NCBI GenBank assembly: GCA_963828185.1 | Contig: CAWHDV010000002.1 | Location: forward strand, 124,001 to 188,000 | Origin: Rhodoblastus sp963828185 | Lineage (GTDB): Bacteria; Pseudomonadota; Alphaproteobacteria; Rhizobiales; Beijerinckiaceae | Reading direction: 5' to 3' | DNA length: 64,000 nucleotides | Part shown: in pieces, positions 20,077 to 29,037 of the stretch | How positions within the stretch are numbered: the first letter of the stretch is position 1 | Layout: every line of letters starts with the position of its first letter | The notes under the pieces: generated by a model | Told to the model about the DNA's origin: nothing | Seen by the model: only the letters and a program-made list of their open reading frames with translations | Database searches by the model: none | Program-made: the position numbers and the translations under genes

Positions 20077-20379
20077 GCCCGACGCCGCAATTTCGCCCGC
20101 ACGAGCCCGAAATAGCTCATTATCAAGGGCTTTCACGTTTTCCACAGCCCCTCGCGGAAATGTGACATTTCTACAACTCGCTGCCGCCGAATGAGCCAAA
20201 ACGGCCAAAGTTGCGCCACTTTGGCCCTCCGGCCCTTTGATCGCCGCGCAGCTTCGACTAATGTGAAGTTCTCGGATGTCCCGTGTAGATGTTGTTCGGC
20301 TTCGGCCTGGACGGGGACCCACGGGATCGAAGTATCGATTGGTTTACACTGACTGAAGCCCTCGGGAGGGGTATTCAAA

Positions 20380-21282
20380 ATGAAGCTCAAGTCCACACTG
20401 CTCGGCGCCGTCGCCGTCGCCGCCCTCGCTCTGACGTCGGGCGCCGCCCTCGCCGGTTACGTCACCCCGCCCGGCGAACGCGCCGGCATCGACCTCGCCT
20501 CGCCGCTTCCGGAAGGCGTCTATTTCGTCAACCTCGCCGGCGCCGCCGGCAGCGATCGCCGTTTCGCGAATGATAGCACTGGCAACGCCCAGCTGAACTT
20601 CGACGTTCCCGTCATCGTCTGGTCGACCCCCTGGTCGATCCTCGGCGGCAAGCTCGAACTCATCGCCGCCGCTCCGGTTGCGGAACTCGGCATTCATGCG
20701 GCCCCCGGCAGCACCCGCGCCTCGCTCTATGCCTCGGGCCTGTACAACCCCTTCGTCGCCGCTTCGTTGAACTGGAACCTCGGCAACGGCTTCAGCGTCG
20801 GCATCCTGCAGGGCGGCTATATCCCGATGACCTCGGGTGAACTGTCCGAAATCGGCGCGACCAACCACGGCGCGCTCGACGAACAGCTGATGCTCGCCTA
20901 CCACATGAACGGCTGGAACGCGACCGCCAACCTGCACTACAACATCGTGTTCAACGAAATCGCCGCCAGCGGAAACCTCGGCGGCGCCAAGAACTCGGAC
21001 GCCTTCATCTACGATCTCGGCCTGACCAAGACCCTCGGCAAGTGGGAAGTCGGCGCCGTCGGCTTCGGTTCGGAAACCACCAGCATCAACGGCGTCAAAG
21101 GCAACTCGCAGTTCGCGCTTGGCGGCCTGGTCGGCTACAACTTCGGCCCGGTCATCACCCAGATGTACCTGTCCACCGACGTCTACAGCAACTATCCCAG
21201 CAAAGAGACTCGCCTCTTGACGCGCGTCATCATTCCGCTGTGGAACCCGGAAGCTCCGAAGGCCGTTGCGGCCAAGTACTGA
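20380..21282 (+). CDS. outer-membrane transporter-like protein (phenol MetA-pathway family)
   Basis: The 300-residue protein has a signal peptide (residues 1-25, cleavage after G-A-A-L-A) and many alternating strands with aromatic girdles, ending near an aromatic residue (A-K-Y). It resembles the SphA / Phenol_MetA_deg outer-membrane family (typical Y-V-T-P-P-G-x-R at the mature N terminus and L-P-x-G-V-Y-F). The family is linked to uptake of hydrophobic compounds, but the substrate is unknown. GGGAGGGG lies about 10 bases before ATG 20380. A strong UUCG-loop terminator follows. It splits the MoxR/VWA gene pair. Confidence 0.8.
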   Translation: MKLKSTLLGAVAVAALALTSGAALAGYVTPPGERAGIDLASPLPEGVYFVNLAGAAGSDRRFANDSTGNAQLNFDVPVIVWSTPWSILGGKLELIAAAPVAELGIHAAPGSTRASLYASGLYNPFVAASLNWNLGNGFSVGILQGGYIPMTSGELSEIGATNHGALDEQLMLAYHMNGWNATANLHYNIVFNEIAASGNLGGAKNSDAFIYDLGLTKTLGKWEVGAVGFGSETTSINGVKGNSQFALGGLVGYNFGPVITQMYLSTDVYSNYPSKETRLLTRVIIPLWNPEAPKAVAAKY

Positions 21283-21323
21283 GCTGACTTGATCGGCCGG
21301 TTTTCGGACTGGCCGTAGCTCCC

Positions 21324-21357
21324 GCCGACGATGGTTCGCCATCGTCGGCTTTTTTTT
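21324..21357 (+). terminator. Rho-independent terminator with UUCG loop
   Basis: GCCGACGATGG, loop TTCG, CCATCGTCGGC, then eight T. This is a perfect 11-base-pair stem closed by the very stable UUCG tetraloop, 41 bases after the stop of the outer-membrane gene. Confidence 0.95.
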
Positions 21358-21396
21358 GCCGTGACGCCTTTTTCGCCGCATGGCAGGATGTCGGCC

Positions 21397-22572
21397 ATGC
21401 TGCTCAATTTCTTTTCCGCCCTGCGCGAGGCGCAGGTTCCCGTCTCGTTGCGCGAGTATCTCACGCTTTGCGAGGCGCTTTCCGCGGATCTGGCGGGAAA
21501 ATCGGTCGAGCAATTCTACTTTCTCGCCCGCGCCTGCCTCATCAAGGACGAGCGCAATCTCGACAAGTTCGATCGGGTCTTCGGCGAGGTGTTCAAGGGC
21601 GTCGAATCTTTCGCCGACACTGCGCAACTTGCGGAAATCCCAGCGGAATGGCTCAAGAAGCTGGTTGAGAAATTCCTGACCGAGGAAGAAAAGAAAGAAA
21701 TCGAAGCCCTCGGATGGAACAGATTGATGGAGACGCTCAAAAAGCGGCTCGAGGAACAAAAGGGCCGCCATCAGGGCGGGAACAAATGGATTGGCACGGG
21801 TGGGACCTCGCCTTTCGGCGCTTATGGCTATAACCCCGAAGGGGTCCGCATCGGCCAGGACGACAATCGCCATTTTCGCGCGGTCAAGGTCTGGGACAAG
21901 CGCGAGTTCAAGGATCTCGACGGGGCAGAGGAACTGGGGCCGCGCAACATGAAACTGGCCCTGCGCCGCTTGCGCAAGCTGGCGCGCACGGGCGCGGCGG
22001 AAGAGCTTGATCTCGAAGGCACCATTGGCGCCACGGCGCGCCAGGGTTTTCTCGACTTGAAATTAAGGCCGGAGCGCCGCAATGCGGTCAAGGTGCTGCT
22101 GCTGTTCGACATTGGCGGCTCGATGGACTGGCACATCCAGCAGGTCGAGCACTTGTTTGCAGCCGCGCGCAACGAGTTCAAGCATCTGGAGCATTTCTAC
22201 TTCCATAATTGCCTTTACGAGCATGTATGGAAGGACAATGCGCGCCGCCATTCCGAGAAGCTCGCCACCTGGGACCTGCTGCATACCTATCCTCACGACT
22301 ACAAGCTGATCTTCGTCGGCGACGCCTCGATGAGCCCCTATGAAATCGTGATGGAGAACGGCTCGGTCGAGCATGACAACGCGGAAAGCGGCAAAGTCTG
22401 GCTGGAGCGGGCGCTGCAATGCTGGCCGCACGCCGTCTGGCTCAATCCGACCCCGGAGCCGCACTGGCCTTATACGCAATCGATTGGGATGATCCAGCGC
22501 GTCACGGAAAACCGGATGTTTCCCCTTACACTCGCAGGTATCGAGGCGGGAATGAAGGAATTGACGCGTTAG
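21397..22572 (+). CDS. CoxE-like VWA-domain protein (partner of MoxR)
   Basis: The 391-residue cytosolic protein has a helical N-terminal half (residues 1-220, charged) and a von Willebrand factor A domain beginning K-V-L-L-L-F-D-I-G-G-S-M-D (about 232-244). The metal site is D-x-G-x-S rather than the classical D-x-S-x-S. A later F-V-G-D-A-S-M-S-P supplies another acidic residue. Proteins of this type act with MoxR ATPases; the matching ATPase is at 19034 on the other strand. ATG 21397 is chosen for AGGA 9 bases upstream; ATG 21388 and the frame start at 21331 are alternatives, the last overlapping the terminator and so unlikely. Confidence 0.87.
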   Translation: MLLNFFSALREAQVPVSLREYLTLCEALSADLAGKSVEQFYFLARACLIKDERNLDKFDRVFGEVFKGVESFADTAQLAEIPAEWLKKLVEKFLTEEEKKEIEALGWNRLMETLKKRLEEQKGRHQGGNKWIGTGGTSPFGAYGYNPEGVRIGQDDNRHFRAVKVWDKREFKDLDGAEELGPRNMKLALRRLRKLARTGAAEELDLEGTIGATARQGFLDLKLRPERRNAVKVLLLFDIGGSMDWHIQQVEHLFAAARNEFKHLEHFYFHNCLYEHVWKDNARRHSEKLATWDLLHTYPHDYKLIFVGDASMSPYEIVMENGSVEHDNAESGKVWLERALQCWPHAVWLNPTPEPHWPYTQSIGMIQRVTENRMFPLTLAGIEAGMKELTR

Positions 22573-22672
22573 CGCGCGGCGAAATTCCGTTCACCGCGCA
22601 CTCCAGTTTTTTTTCGCATATTCTTTTCCAAAAACCGGAGCCTCTCTTTTGGCATACGCGTCAGCGCGGCGA

Positions 22673-22708
22673 CCAAAAAAAGGCCACGCCGAGCTAAAGG
22701 CGTGGCCT
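22673..22708 (-). terminator. terminator of the TPR-protein gene
   Basis: AGGCCACGCC and GGCGTGGCCT form a 10-base-pair stem with an 8-base loop; on the minus strand it is followed by a U-run (A-run on plus at 22674-22680). It is 29 bases past the stop of the gene at 22737. Confidence 0.85.
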
Positions 22709-22736
22709 GACTGGCGTTTTCAACGCGCCGAGGCGG

Positions 22737-23867
22737 TCAATTCCCGGCGGCTCCGAGTTCCTTCAACTGAGCGGTCGCGCGGTAAGTTTCGACAAAGCTT
22801 TTTGGGCAGGTTTCGACCGCCTTGCGGAGCAAGGCGATGGCTTCGTCCCTGGCCTTCTTCAGCAAGCGTTCCTGGCCAATGTAGAAGCCCGCCTCGCATC
22901 GGGCGCCCGGCGACGTCGCGCCGGCGAGGGTTTGCGTCACATCCTTGTCGCCGAGATAGAACTTCGCAACTGGCCAGGGCCATGCGCCGGTCGTCGCCTT
23001 CATCGCGTCGGCCCGCAGCTCGGCTTTGGCTCCGGCGTCGCCGCCCCGCGCCACGAATAGCCAGAGCGCCGCGTATGCGTTCGCCGGATTGAGCTTCAGC
23101 GCCTGCCGGAAACTCTCGATCGCCTTGGTCGCGTCATTGCCGGCGACTTCGGACACGCCGAGATTGAACAATGCCTGGTCGTTATTGGGCGAGAGCTTCG
23201 CTGCCGCGGCGAAGTCGGCCTGAGCCTTGGCGGCGTCTCCTTTGGCCAGCCACGCGCCGCCGCGATCCATATATGCTGCGGCGCTGTTGCCGTTGAGCGT
23301 GACCTCACGATCAAAATCGGCTATCGCCTTGTCGGTTTCGCCGCGCGCCAGCAGCAGGGCGCCGCGCCCACCGAAAAGCGGCGCGTTCTTGCCCCCCAAA
23401 GCCTCCGCCTTGTCATAGTCGGCGATAGCTTTGTCGATTTCGTCACGACCACCCATGATGTCGCCACGAATCTGATAGGCGAGGGCGTTGTCCGGATCGA
23501 GGGAGATCGCCTTGCTGCAATCGGCAAGCGCCTGATCGTGATTTCCCTTGGCGTTCAGGGCGACGCAACGATTGGCGTAGGCCCACGCGATCTCCTTGCC
23601 CTTCCATTGCCCGGAAGCGATCAAGTTTTTGCAGGCGTCGATACGCGCATCGACTGAAACAGACTTGCTAGCGTCTTCGCAGGCGAGCGCTTCGGGCGAT
23701 TGGATCCTGGAAATCGATGAAGGCGCCAATCGTGTCGCGCCTGGGGGTGGCATGAACTGCATGCTGGGCGGGTAGGAATCCGCCGCCAGCGCCGCGCCAC
23801 ACGCCAAACCCGCGCCAAGCGACGCCAAGAGCGAAACTGGCAAAATCCGCCAAACCGCAACTTTCAT
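22737..23867 (-). CDS. periplasmic TPR-repeat protein
   Basis: The 376-residue protein has a signal peptide (about residues 1-28, cleavage near A-A-L-A-A) followed by at least five tetratricopeptide repeats (about 95-285; e.g. G-N-H-D-Q-A-L-A-D-C-S-K-A-I-S-L-D-P). TPR arrays mediate protein contacts; no enzyme domain is visible. The C-terminal part has extra cysteines (R-C-E-A-G-F-Y, E-T-C-P-K) as in Sel1/TPR periplasmic proteins. ATG 23867 has GGAGG 5 bases upstream; the frame extends to 24332 but that portion is not protein-like. Its own terminator follows. Confidence 0.85.
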   Translation of the reverse strand: MKVAVWRILPVSLLASLGAGLACGAALAADSYPPSMQFMPPPGATRLAPSSISRIQSPEALACEDASKSVSVDARIDACKNLIASGQWKGKEIAWAYANRCVALNAKGNHDQALADCSKAISLDPDNALAYQIRGDIMGGRDEIDKAIADYDKAEALGGKNAPLFGGRGALLLARGETDKAIADFDREVTLNGNSAAAYMDRGGAWLAKGDAAKAQADFAAAAKLSPNNDQALFNLGVSEVAGNDATKAIESFRQALKLNPANAYAALWLFVARGGDAGAKAELRADAMKATTGAWPWPVAKFYLGDKDVTQTLAGATSPGARCEAGFYIGQERLLKKARDEAIALLRKAVETCPKSFVETYRATAQLKELGAAGN

Positions 23868-24057
23868 TCGTTCCTCCAGCCAGACCAGCCTCGCGTCGCG
23901 AAATCCGACGCTCGCCCCTATCGAAGCGTTAGCCCATCGTTCGCTCGGGCAAAAGCCGAAACTTTTGGGCGGAGATAAGGCGAAGGCGAATCTTTCGGTG
24001 GACGACGCGCGGCCGTAAAGGCTCGACCGTCGAAAAACCGCGGTTGACAACTCGCAT

Positions 24058-24491
24058 GGCGGCTCGACGGTCAGCATGTCGATCTTGCGCAGACGCCAGA
24101 TTGAGGAGGCCGACCTGCCGGGGGGACTGACGGGCCGCCAATATTTCGCGCTCATCGCCTCGGTTCGCGGCTGCGCAGCCGATTGCTGGCCTTTTCCAGA
24201 CCTTCTGGCCCGGCTTCGCCTCGACGCGGGCGAATCCCGCAATGGCCCGACCCCGTGGCGGACTGGGAGGCCAAGCGGATGATGGCGGAGCTGGCGGCGA
24301 CGCGGCGCTATGCGATTCTGGTTACGACCCACCTCGTCGAGACCGTTCCGGCTCTTTGCTCCGGCGCGCTGCTGCTGTCGGACGGGCGGATCGCCCGCGC
24401 GTGGCGCAAAGACGAACTGGCGGGTCTGACGCCCGCCGCATTCGAGGAAAGCGTGATGCGGCTTCTGACCAGCTCATCCGCAATCGCCTGA
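24058..24491 (+). pseudogene. degenerate remnant of an ABC-transporter ATPase
   Basis: Two frames carry pieces of one ABC ATPase. The first (24076-24180) has L-P-G-G-L-T-G-R-Q-Y-F...S-V-R-G, the segment that follows the Walker A region in ABC-2-type ATPases. The second (about 24280-24491) has the C-terminal part A-I-L-V-T-T-H-L-V-E-T-V (H-loop) and S-D-G-R-I. Walker A, the signature motif and Walker B are missing, and the junction is frame-shifted. It is a dead fragment; no permease gene is nearby. Confidence 0.7.
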
Positions 24492-24525
24492 TACCGCGCG
24501 GCGCAGAATCGTGTAATTTGCCGCC

Positions 24526-25017
24526 ATGCGCCGACTGCTCCTCTTACGCCACGCCGAAGCTGTCCATTCGAGCAATTGCAGCGACCGCGAACGGCCGTTG
24601 ACGCCGGGGGGACGGCGGGATGCGGCGCGCGTCGGCGCTCACGTGGCCGAAACCAACCAGCGGATCGACCTGATCCTGGTTTCGGATTCGACGCGCACCA
24701 TCGAGACCCTGGAGCTGGCGCTCGCCGCATACGGGCGCACGCCGGAAGTCAGGATCGACAAGGCGCTCTACCACGCCGAGCGCCGCTACCTGATGGCCCT
24801 GGCGCGCGATCTGCCAGATACGGTGGGCGCGGCGATGATCGTCGGGCATAATCCGGCGATCGGCGAATTTTCCGCCCATTACGCCGGCTCCGGCGACCGC
24901 GACGCGCTGAGCCGGCTTTCGCTCGGCTTTCCCCCGGGCGGCCTGGCGATCATCGACAACGAGGCGGAGGAATGGCGCAAGTTGCGCTGGGGCGCCGGAG
25001 ACCTCAGCTTTTTTTAA
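24526..25017 (+). CDS. sixA: SixA-type histidine phosphatase
   Basis: The 163-residue enzyme has the histidine-phosphatase signature L-L-R-H-A-E-A (catalytic H9), the S-D-S-T-R-T-I-E-T segment, and the second histidine in I-V-G-H-N-P. SixA proteins remove phosphate from phosphohistidine on HPt domains or PTS proteins and so damp phosphorelays. It stands alone; a link to the window's histidine kinases is only a possibility. The start lacks a clear ribosome site. Confidence 0.85.
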   Translation: MRRLLLLRHAEAVHSSNCSDRERPLTPGGRRDAARVGAHVAETNQRIDLILVSDSTRTIETLELALAAYGRTPEVRIDKALYHAERRYLMALARDLPDTVGAAMIVGHNPAIGEFSAHYAGSGDRDALSRLSLGFPPGGLAIIDNEAEEWRKLRWGAGDLSFF

Positions 25018-25334
25018 CATGATGCGGCTATGATCGCCTGGACGCCAGCCCTGCGCGTGATTGCCTCGTGATCTTCAACTTTATGTGAATTATAGATATT
25101 TTTCCGTTAGTTATGACAGCTTCATGAAAGCTCGCTGGAGCTACTTGTGAAACGCCGTCACAGACATCTCTCAACATATTGTCAAAACACAATATTTTTG
25201 CCGCTCTATCTGCGCTGACGAGATCTCTCCCCGCGCCCTGCGGCGATGTTTGACAAAAGCCGCTGAAACTTGCCCCTTTCGTGATTAGATGATCCGCTGG
25301 GCCTCAGCTTCGCCCGCCCCCGCCGGAGTCCCGC
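25018..25334. other. AT-rich intergenic stretch with weak hairpin
   Basis: The 317-base gap between sixA and ycjX is distinctly AT-rich at about 25070-25200. ATATTGT and ACAATAT (25176-25182 and 25189-25195) form a 7-base-pair stem followed by four T, which could end sixA transcripts. The rest probably holds the ycjX promoter; no exact site can be named. Confidence 0.4.
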
Positions 25335-26822
25335 TTGTCCGTCCTCGCCGACTTTTTCAACGAGGCGCGCAACAGCGCCGCCAACCTGTCCGACCTGATC
25401 CGCGGCAAGGGGCTGCGGCTGGGCGTCACCGGCCTGTCGCGCGCCGGCAAGACCGTTTTCATCACGGCGCTGGCCCAGCACCTGACCGCCCAGTTCCTGA
25501 GTTTGGGCGGCGGCGGGCGGAAAAACCTCCTGCCCGTGTTTCGCGTCGCGGCGGAAGGACGGCTGACCGGCGGGCGGCTGGAGCCGCAGCCCGACGACCA
25601 TGTCGCGCGCTTCGCCTATGAGGATCATCTCGCCGCCCTGACTGGTTTGGACCGCCATTGGCCGCAATCGACCCGGCAGATCTCGGAATTGCGGCTTTGC
25701 CTGGATTTCGAGCGTTTGCAGGGTTTTCCGCGTGGAAAAGCGCATTTCACCATCGACATCGTCGATTATCCCGGCGAATGGCTGCTCGACCTGCCGCTGC
25801 TGGAGAAAACCTTCGCGCAATGGTCGCGCGAAACGCTCGAAGCCAGCGCCGCCGCCGCCCGCGCGCCCCTCGCCGCCGACTGGCGCGGCTTCGCGCAACC
25901 CCTCGACCCCTCCGGCCCGGAGGACGAGGTTTTGGCGCGGCGCGCTGCGGAGGTCTTCACCGGTTATCTGCGCGCCGCGCGCGGCGACGCCTACGCGCTT
26001 TCGACCCTGCCGCCCGGCCGCTTCCTCATGCCCGGCGACCTCGAGGGATCGCCGGCCCTGACCTTCGCGCCCCTGCTTCTCCCCGAGGGCTTCGAGGCGG
26101 TTCCGGGCACGCTGGCGGCGATGATGGAGCGGCGCTACGAATCGTACAAAAGCCATGTCGTGCGGCCTTTCTTCCGCGATCATTTCGCCCGGCTCGACCG
26201 CCAGATCGTGCTGGTCGATGCGTTGGCGGCGCTCAATTCCGGCCCCGCCGCGCTGCGCGACCTGCAAAACGCCCTGAACGACGTTCTGGGCGCCTTCCGC
26301 GTCGGCCGCGCCGGCGCCATCCAGAAATTGTTCCGGCCGAAGATCGACAAGATCCTGGTCGCCGCGACCAAGGCCGACCATCTGCATCACATGAGCCACG
26401 ACCGTCTCGAAGCGATCCTGCGCCAGGTTACGGCGCGCGCCATCTCGCGCTCGGAGTTTTCCGGCGCCGAAGTGGATGTCATCGCGCTGGCCGCCGTGCG
26501 GGCGACGCGCGAGGTCGCCGTGCGGCGCGGTCGGGAGACGATTGACGCGATCGTCGGCGCGCCCCTGAAAGGTGAGACGCTCGACGGGCAGGTTTTCGAC
26601 GGCGAGGCCGAGGCGGCGATTTTCCCCGGTCTTTTGCCATCCGATCCGCGCGCGGCGTTCCGTGGCGACGGGCTGGCCCAGGCGGAAAGCGAATCGGATT
26701 ACCGCTTCCTGCGCTTTCGCCCGCCGGTTCCGCTCCTGGGGCCGGATGGGCTGCCCCTGCCGCCGCCGCATATCAGGCTTGACCGCGCCTGCCAGTTCCT
26801 GTTCGGAGACCGGCTCACATGA
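25335..26822 (+). CDS. ycjX: YcjX-family P-loop ATPase/GTPase (DUF463)
   Basis: The 495-residue protein has a P-loop G-L-S-R-A-G-K-T (about 33-40) and D-I-V-D-Y-P-G-E-W as Walker B/switch region, with the family C-terminal segments F-L-R-F-R-P-P and C-Q-F-L-F-G-D-R-L-T. YcjX proteins are stress-linked nucleotide-binding proteins of unclear role, usually encoded with the membrane protein YcjF. The start is TTG 25335, with CGGAG about 9 bases upstream. It overlaps the next gene by 4 bases (ATGA), so the two are coupled. Confidence 0.9.
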   Translation: MSVLADFFNEARNSAANLSDLIRGKGLRLGVTGLSRAGKTVFITALAQHLTAQFLSLGGGGRKNLLPVFRVAAEGRLTGGRLEPQPDDHVARFAYEDHLAALTGLDRHWPQSTRQISELRLCLDFERLQGFPRGKAHFTIDIVDYPGEWLLDLPLLEKTFAQWSRETLEASAAAARAPLAADWRGFAQPLDPSGPEDEVLARRAAEVFTGYLRAARGDAYALSTLPPGRFLMPGDLEGSPALTFAPLLLPEGFEAVPGTLAAMMERRYESYKSHVVRPFFRDHFARLDRQIVLVDALAALNSGPAALRDLQNALNDVLGAFRVGRAGAIQKLFRPKIDKILVAATKADHLHHMSHDRLEAILRQVTARAISRSEFSGAEVDVIALAAVRATREVAVRRGRETIDAIVGAPLKGETLDGQVFDGEAEAAIFPGLLPSDPRAAFRGDGLAQAESESDYRFLRFRPPVPLLGPDGLPLPPPHIRLDRACQFLFGDRLT

Positions 26823-27872
26823 GCGAGCAAGAAAAGCAGAGGCCGCGCGCCTTCCGGCTTGGCGCCGTCACCGGCGCGGGAAACGATTTCGTCATCGAGG
26901 ACCGGCCCGACGTCTATGCCGCCGAGGCCGAGTCCTTGTCGGTCGACCCGGCCGAACGCGCGGTCGAAGCAGCGCAAACCCGCGGCATTCTCCGCGGGGC
27001 TGGCTTTTCCTGGGGCGGCCTTTTGGCTTCGGCGCTTGGCGGACTGGCGAGTTTCGCCTTGGGACTGTGGCTCGACGGGCTGATCGAGGCCCTGTTCGCC
27101 CGCTCCAGGGCGCTCGGCTTCATCGGCCTCGGCCTTGCCGGCCTCGCCTTGCTGGCGGCTTTCGTGCTGGCGGGGCGCGAAATCCACGCGATCTTCCGCC
27201 AGCGCCGCATCGCCACGCTGCACATTGCGCTCGCGCGGGCGCATGAGGCCGACGATCGCGAGGCGGCGCGGAGGCATGTCGGCGAACTGGCGGCGCTCTA
27301 CTTCAAGCGGCCCGAGACCGCCAGCGCCCGCGAAAACCCTTGACGAGATGCGCCGCGAGATCATCGATGGACGCGACTTGATCGACATAGCCGAGCGGCA
27401 ATTGATGCCTTCGCTCGACGCCCTCGCGCGATCGGAAATCGCCGCCGCCGCCAAGCGCGTGTCGCTTGTCGCGGCGCTCAGCCCGCGCGCCATCATCGAT
27501 GTGCTGTTCGTCGCCGCGCAGGCCTTGCGGCTGATCCGGCGCATCGCCGAAATCTATGGCGGACGGCCCGGCCTGCTCGGCGCCTGGCGGCTGGCGCGCG
27601 CCGTCGGCTCGCATCTCGCCATCACCGGCGGCATGGCGATCGGCGACAGCCTGATGCAGACCATTCTCGGCCACGGGATAGCCGCGAAGATTTCCGCCCG
27701 CCTCGGCGAAGGCGTGCTCAACGGACTGCTGACGGCGCGGATCGGCCTGTCCGCCATGGCGGTGTGCCGGCCGATGCCCTATTTCGCGCAAAAGCCGCCG
27801 GGCGTGCGCGAGGTCGCGCCGTTCCTGTTCAGCGATGGCAAAAGCGCCGACGCGGCAAAACATCAGGGTTGA
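26819..27872 (+). pseudogene. ycjF: YcjF-like membrane protein (TIGR01620), reading frame broken
   Basis: The first frame (26819-27343) encodes the N-terminal part with two membrane helices (about residues 65-85 and 101-121) and stops early at TGA 27341-27343. The second frame resumes with T-L-D-E-M-R-R-E-I-I-D-G-R-D-L-I and runs to 27872 with the conserved DUF697-like region (R-A-I-I-D-V-L, M-A-I-G-D-S-L-M-Q). Removing one A from the A-run at 27333-27336 restores a single protein of about 350 residues. This looks like a one-base insertion, either an assembly error or a recent mutation. It is coupled to ycjX by an ATGA overlap. Confidence 0.8.
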
Positions 27873-27874
27873 TA

Positions 27875-27923
27875 TCAGCCCTGTTGCTCAGCCCTGCTCA
27901 GCCCTGTTGCTCAGCCCTGTTGC
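27875..27923. repeat. 13-bp tandem repeat over the ferredoxin stop codon
   Basis: TCAGCCCTGTTGC occurs at 27875, 27898 and 27911, with a shorter unit TCAGCCCTGC at 27888. The last copy contains the ferredoxin stop codon (minus strand), so the end of the gene has been duplicated downstream. Confidence 0.9.
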
Positions 27924-28231
27924 TTGGGCGTCTCGATGATCAGCCCATCAAGTTCCCCGGTGATCGTGATCTGGCAGGACAGGCGCGAGGTCGGGCGCGG
28001 ATCGACCGCGAAATCGAGCATGTCGTTTTCCATCGGGCTCGCCGGCGGCAATTTGTCCAGCCATTCCGGCGCGACATAGACATGGCAGGTGGCGCAGGCG
28101 CAGGCGCCGCCGCATTCGGCGACGATTTCATCGATCCCGGCCTTGGTCGCGGCTTCCATCACGGTCATGCCCGGCTCGGCTTCGACGGCGCGCTTTTCTC
28201 CGGTTGAGCTGACGTAAATGACCTTGACCAT
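27911..28231 (-). CDS. adrenodoxin-type [2Fe-2S] ferredoxin
   Basis: The 106-residue ferredoxin has cluster ligands C40, C46, C49 (C-x5-C-x2-C in E-C-G-G-A-C-A-C-A-T-C) and C86 (L-S-C-Q-I), with an extra C44 inside the loop. The neighbouring H-V-Y-V and the M-E-N-D-M-L-D-F segment are typical of the vertebrate/adrenodoxin type that serves P450 systems and Fe-S or haem biosynthesis. No redox partner is adjacent, so its client is unknown. ATG 28231 fits the family start; the open frame continues to 28591 without similarity. The stop lies in a tandem repeat. Confidence 0.92.
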   Translation of the reverse strand: MVKVIYVSSTGEKRAVEAEPGMTVMEAATKAGIDEIVAECGGACACATCHVYVAPEWLDKLPPASPMENDMLDFAVDPRPTSRLSCQITITGELDGLIIETPKQQG

Positions 28232-28314
28232 GCGCAATTCCCGATTTCTGTCGTTGCGTCTCGGACGCGTTCTTGGACGCGCCTTGGATGCGTTCTTGGG
28301 CTTTGGCGTGTGTT

Positions 28315-29037
28315 TTAATCGGGATTTCTGGATTTCGCCACTGCGGAATTCGTGCCCATCGGCGACGCCTGGTCGAAATCGCAAGCGGCGATGCATGACA
28401 GATGGAGGAGATGAGGAAGATTGATCGCGCTCATCTTGGTCATGATGCGGGCCCTGTGCGCCTCCACCGTGCGCACGCTCAGACCGAGTTCGGCGCAAAT
28501 TTCCTTGTTCGACAGTCCTCTCAACAGTCCCAGCAGCACCTGGCCTTCGCGCGCCGACAGAGTCGCCCTTCTGTCGCGGAGCAATCGCCATTCCGCGTGA
28601 TGGGCGTTCCGATCGCGCCCGATCGCCAATGCCGCGCGCACGGCGGCGAGCAGGGTTTCGGCGTCCAACGGTTTCTCGACGACATCGGACGCGCCCATCT
28701 TCATGGCGCGAACGGCGAGCGCCACGTCTTTTTCGTCGACGATCGCGACAAGTCGGAGCGCATGCCGCCGCCGCTGCAATTCGATCAGCAGTTCAAGGCT
28801 CTTGCTGTCCGGCGCCGCGAGATCCGCCACCACGCAACCCACCTCGCCAGGCGACGCGAGGCGCAACAGGCTTTTCGGCGAGGCGTGCGCCCGGACGGCA
28901 TAGCCAGCTTTCTCCAGCAAGACGCGAATGGCGTCTCGCGCATACGGATCATGGTCGATCACATGGACGACGCCGGTTGCGGGCGCCTCGTCGCACGGCG
29001 CAACAATGGATCGGTCGTTGGCGCCCGCGCGCGTCAT
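28315..29037 (-). CDS. FixJ/NarL-type response regulator
   Basis: This 240-residue regulator has an N-terminal receiver (about residues 22-140) with phospho-acceptor D72 in C-V-V-A-D-L-A-A-P-D, a conserved Lys in V-V-E-K-P-L-D, and a LuxR-type helix-turn-helix (L-S-A-R-E-G-Q-V-L...V-R-T-V-E-A-H-R-A-R). It should bind DNA when phosphorylated. Its start overlaps the stop of the gene at 29034 by 4 bases (ATGA), so they are cotranscribed. It is the last of three related regulators after a hybrid histidine kinase. Confidence 0.9.
   Translation of the reverse strand: MTRAGANDRSIVAPCDEAPATGVVHVIDHDPYARDAIRVLLEKAGYAVRAHASPKSLLRLASPGEVGCVVADLAAPDSKSLELLIELQRRRHALRLVAIVDEKDVALAVRAMKMGASDVVEKPLDAETLLAAVRAALAIGRDRNAHHAEWRLLRDRRATLSAREGQVLLGLLRGLSNKEICAELGLSVRTVEAHRARIMTKMSAINLPHLLHLSCIAACDFDQASPMGTNSAVAKSRNPD

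Noticed and set aside
27325..27345. Programmed ribosomal frameshift in ycjF
   Set aside because: The A-run is short and there is no downstream stem or internal ribosome site. With five other breaks in the window, an indel is simpler.
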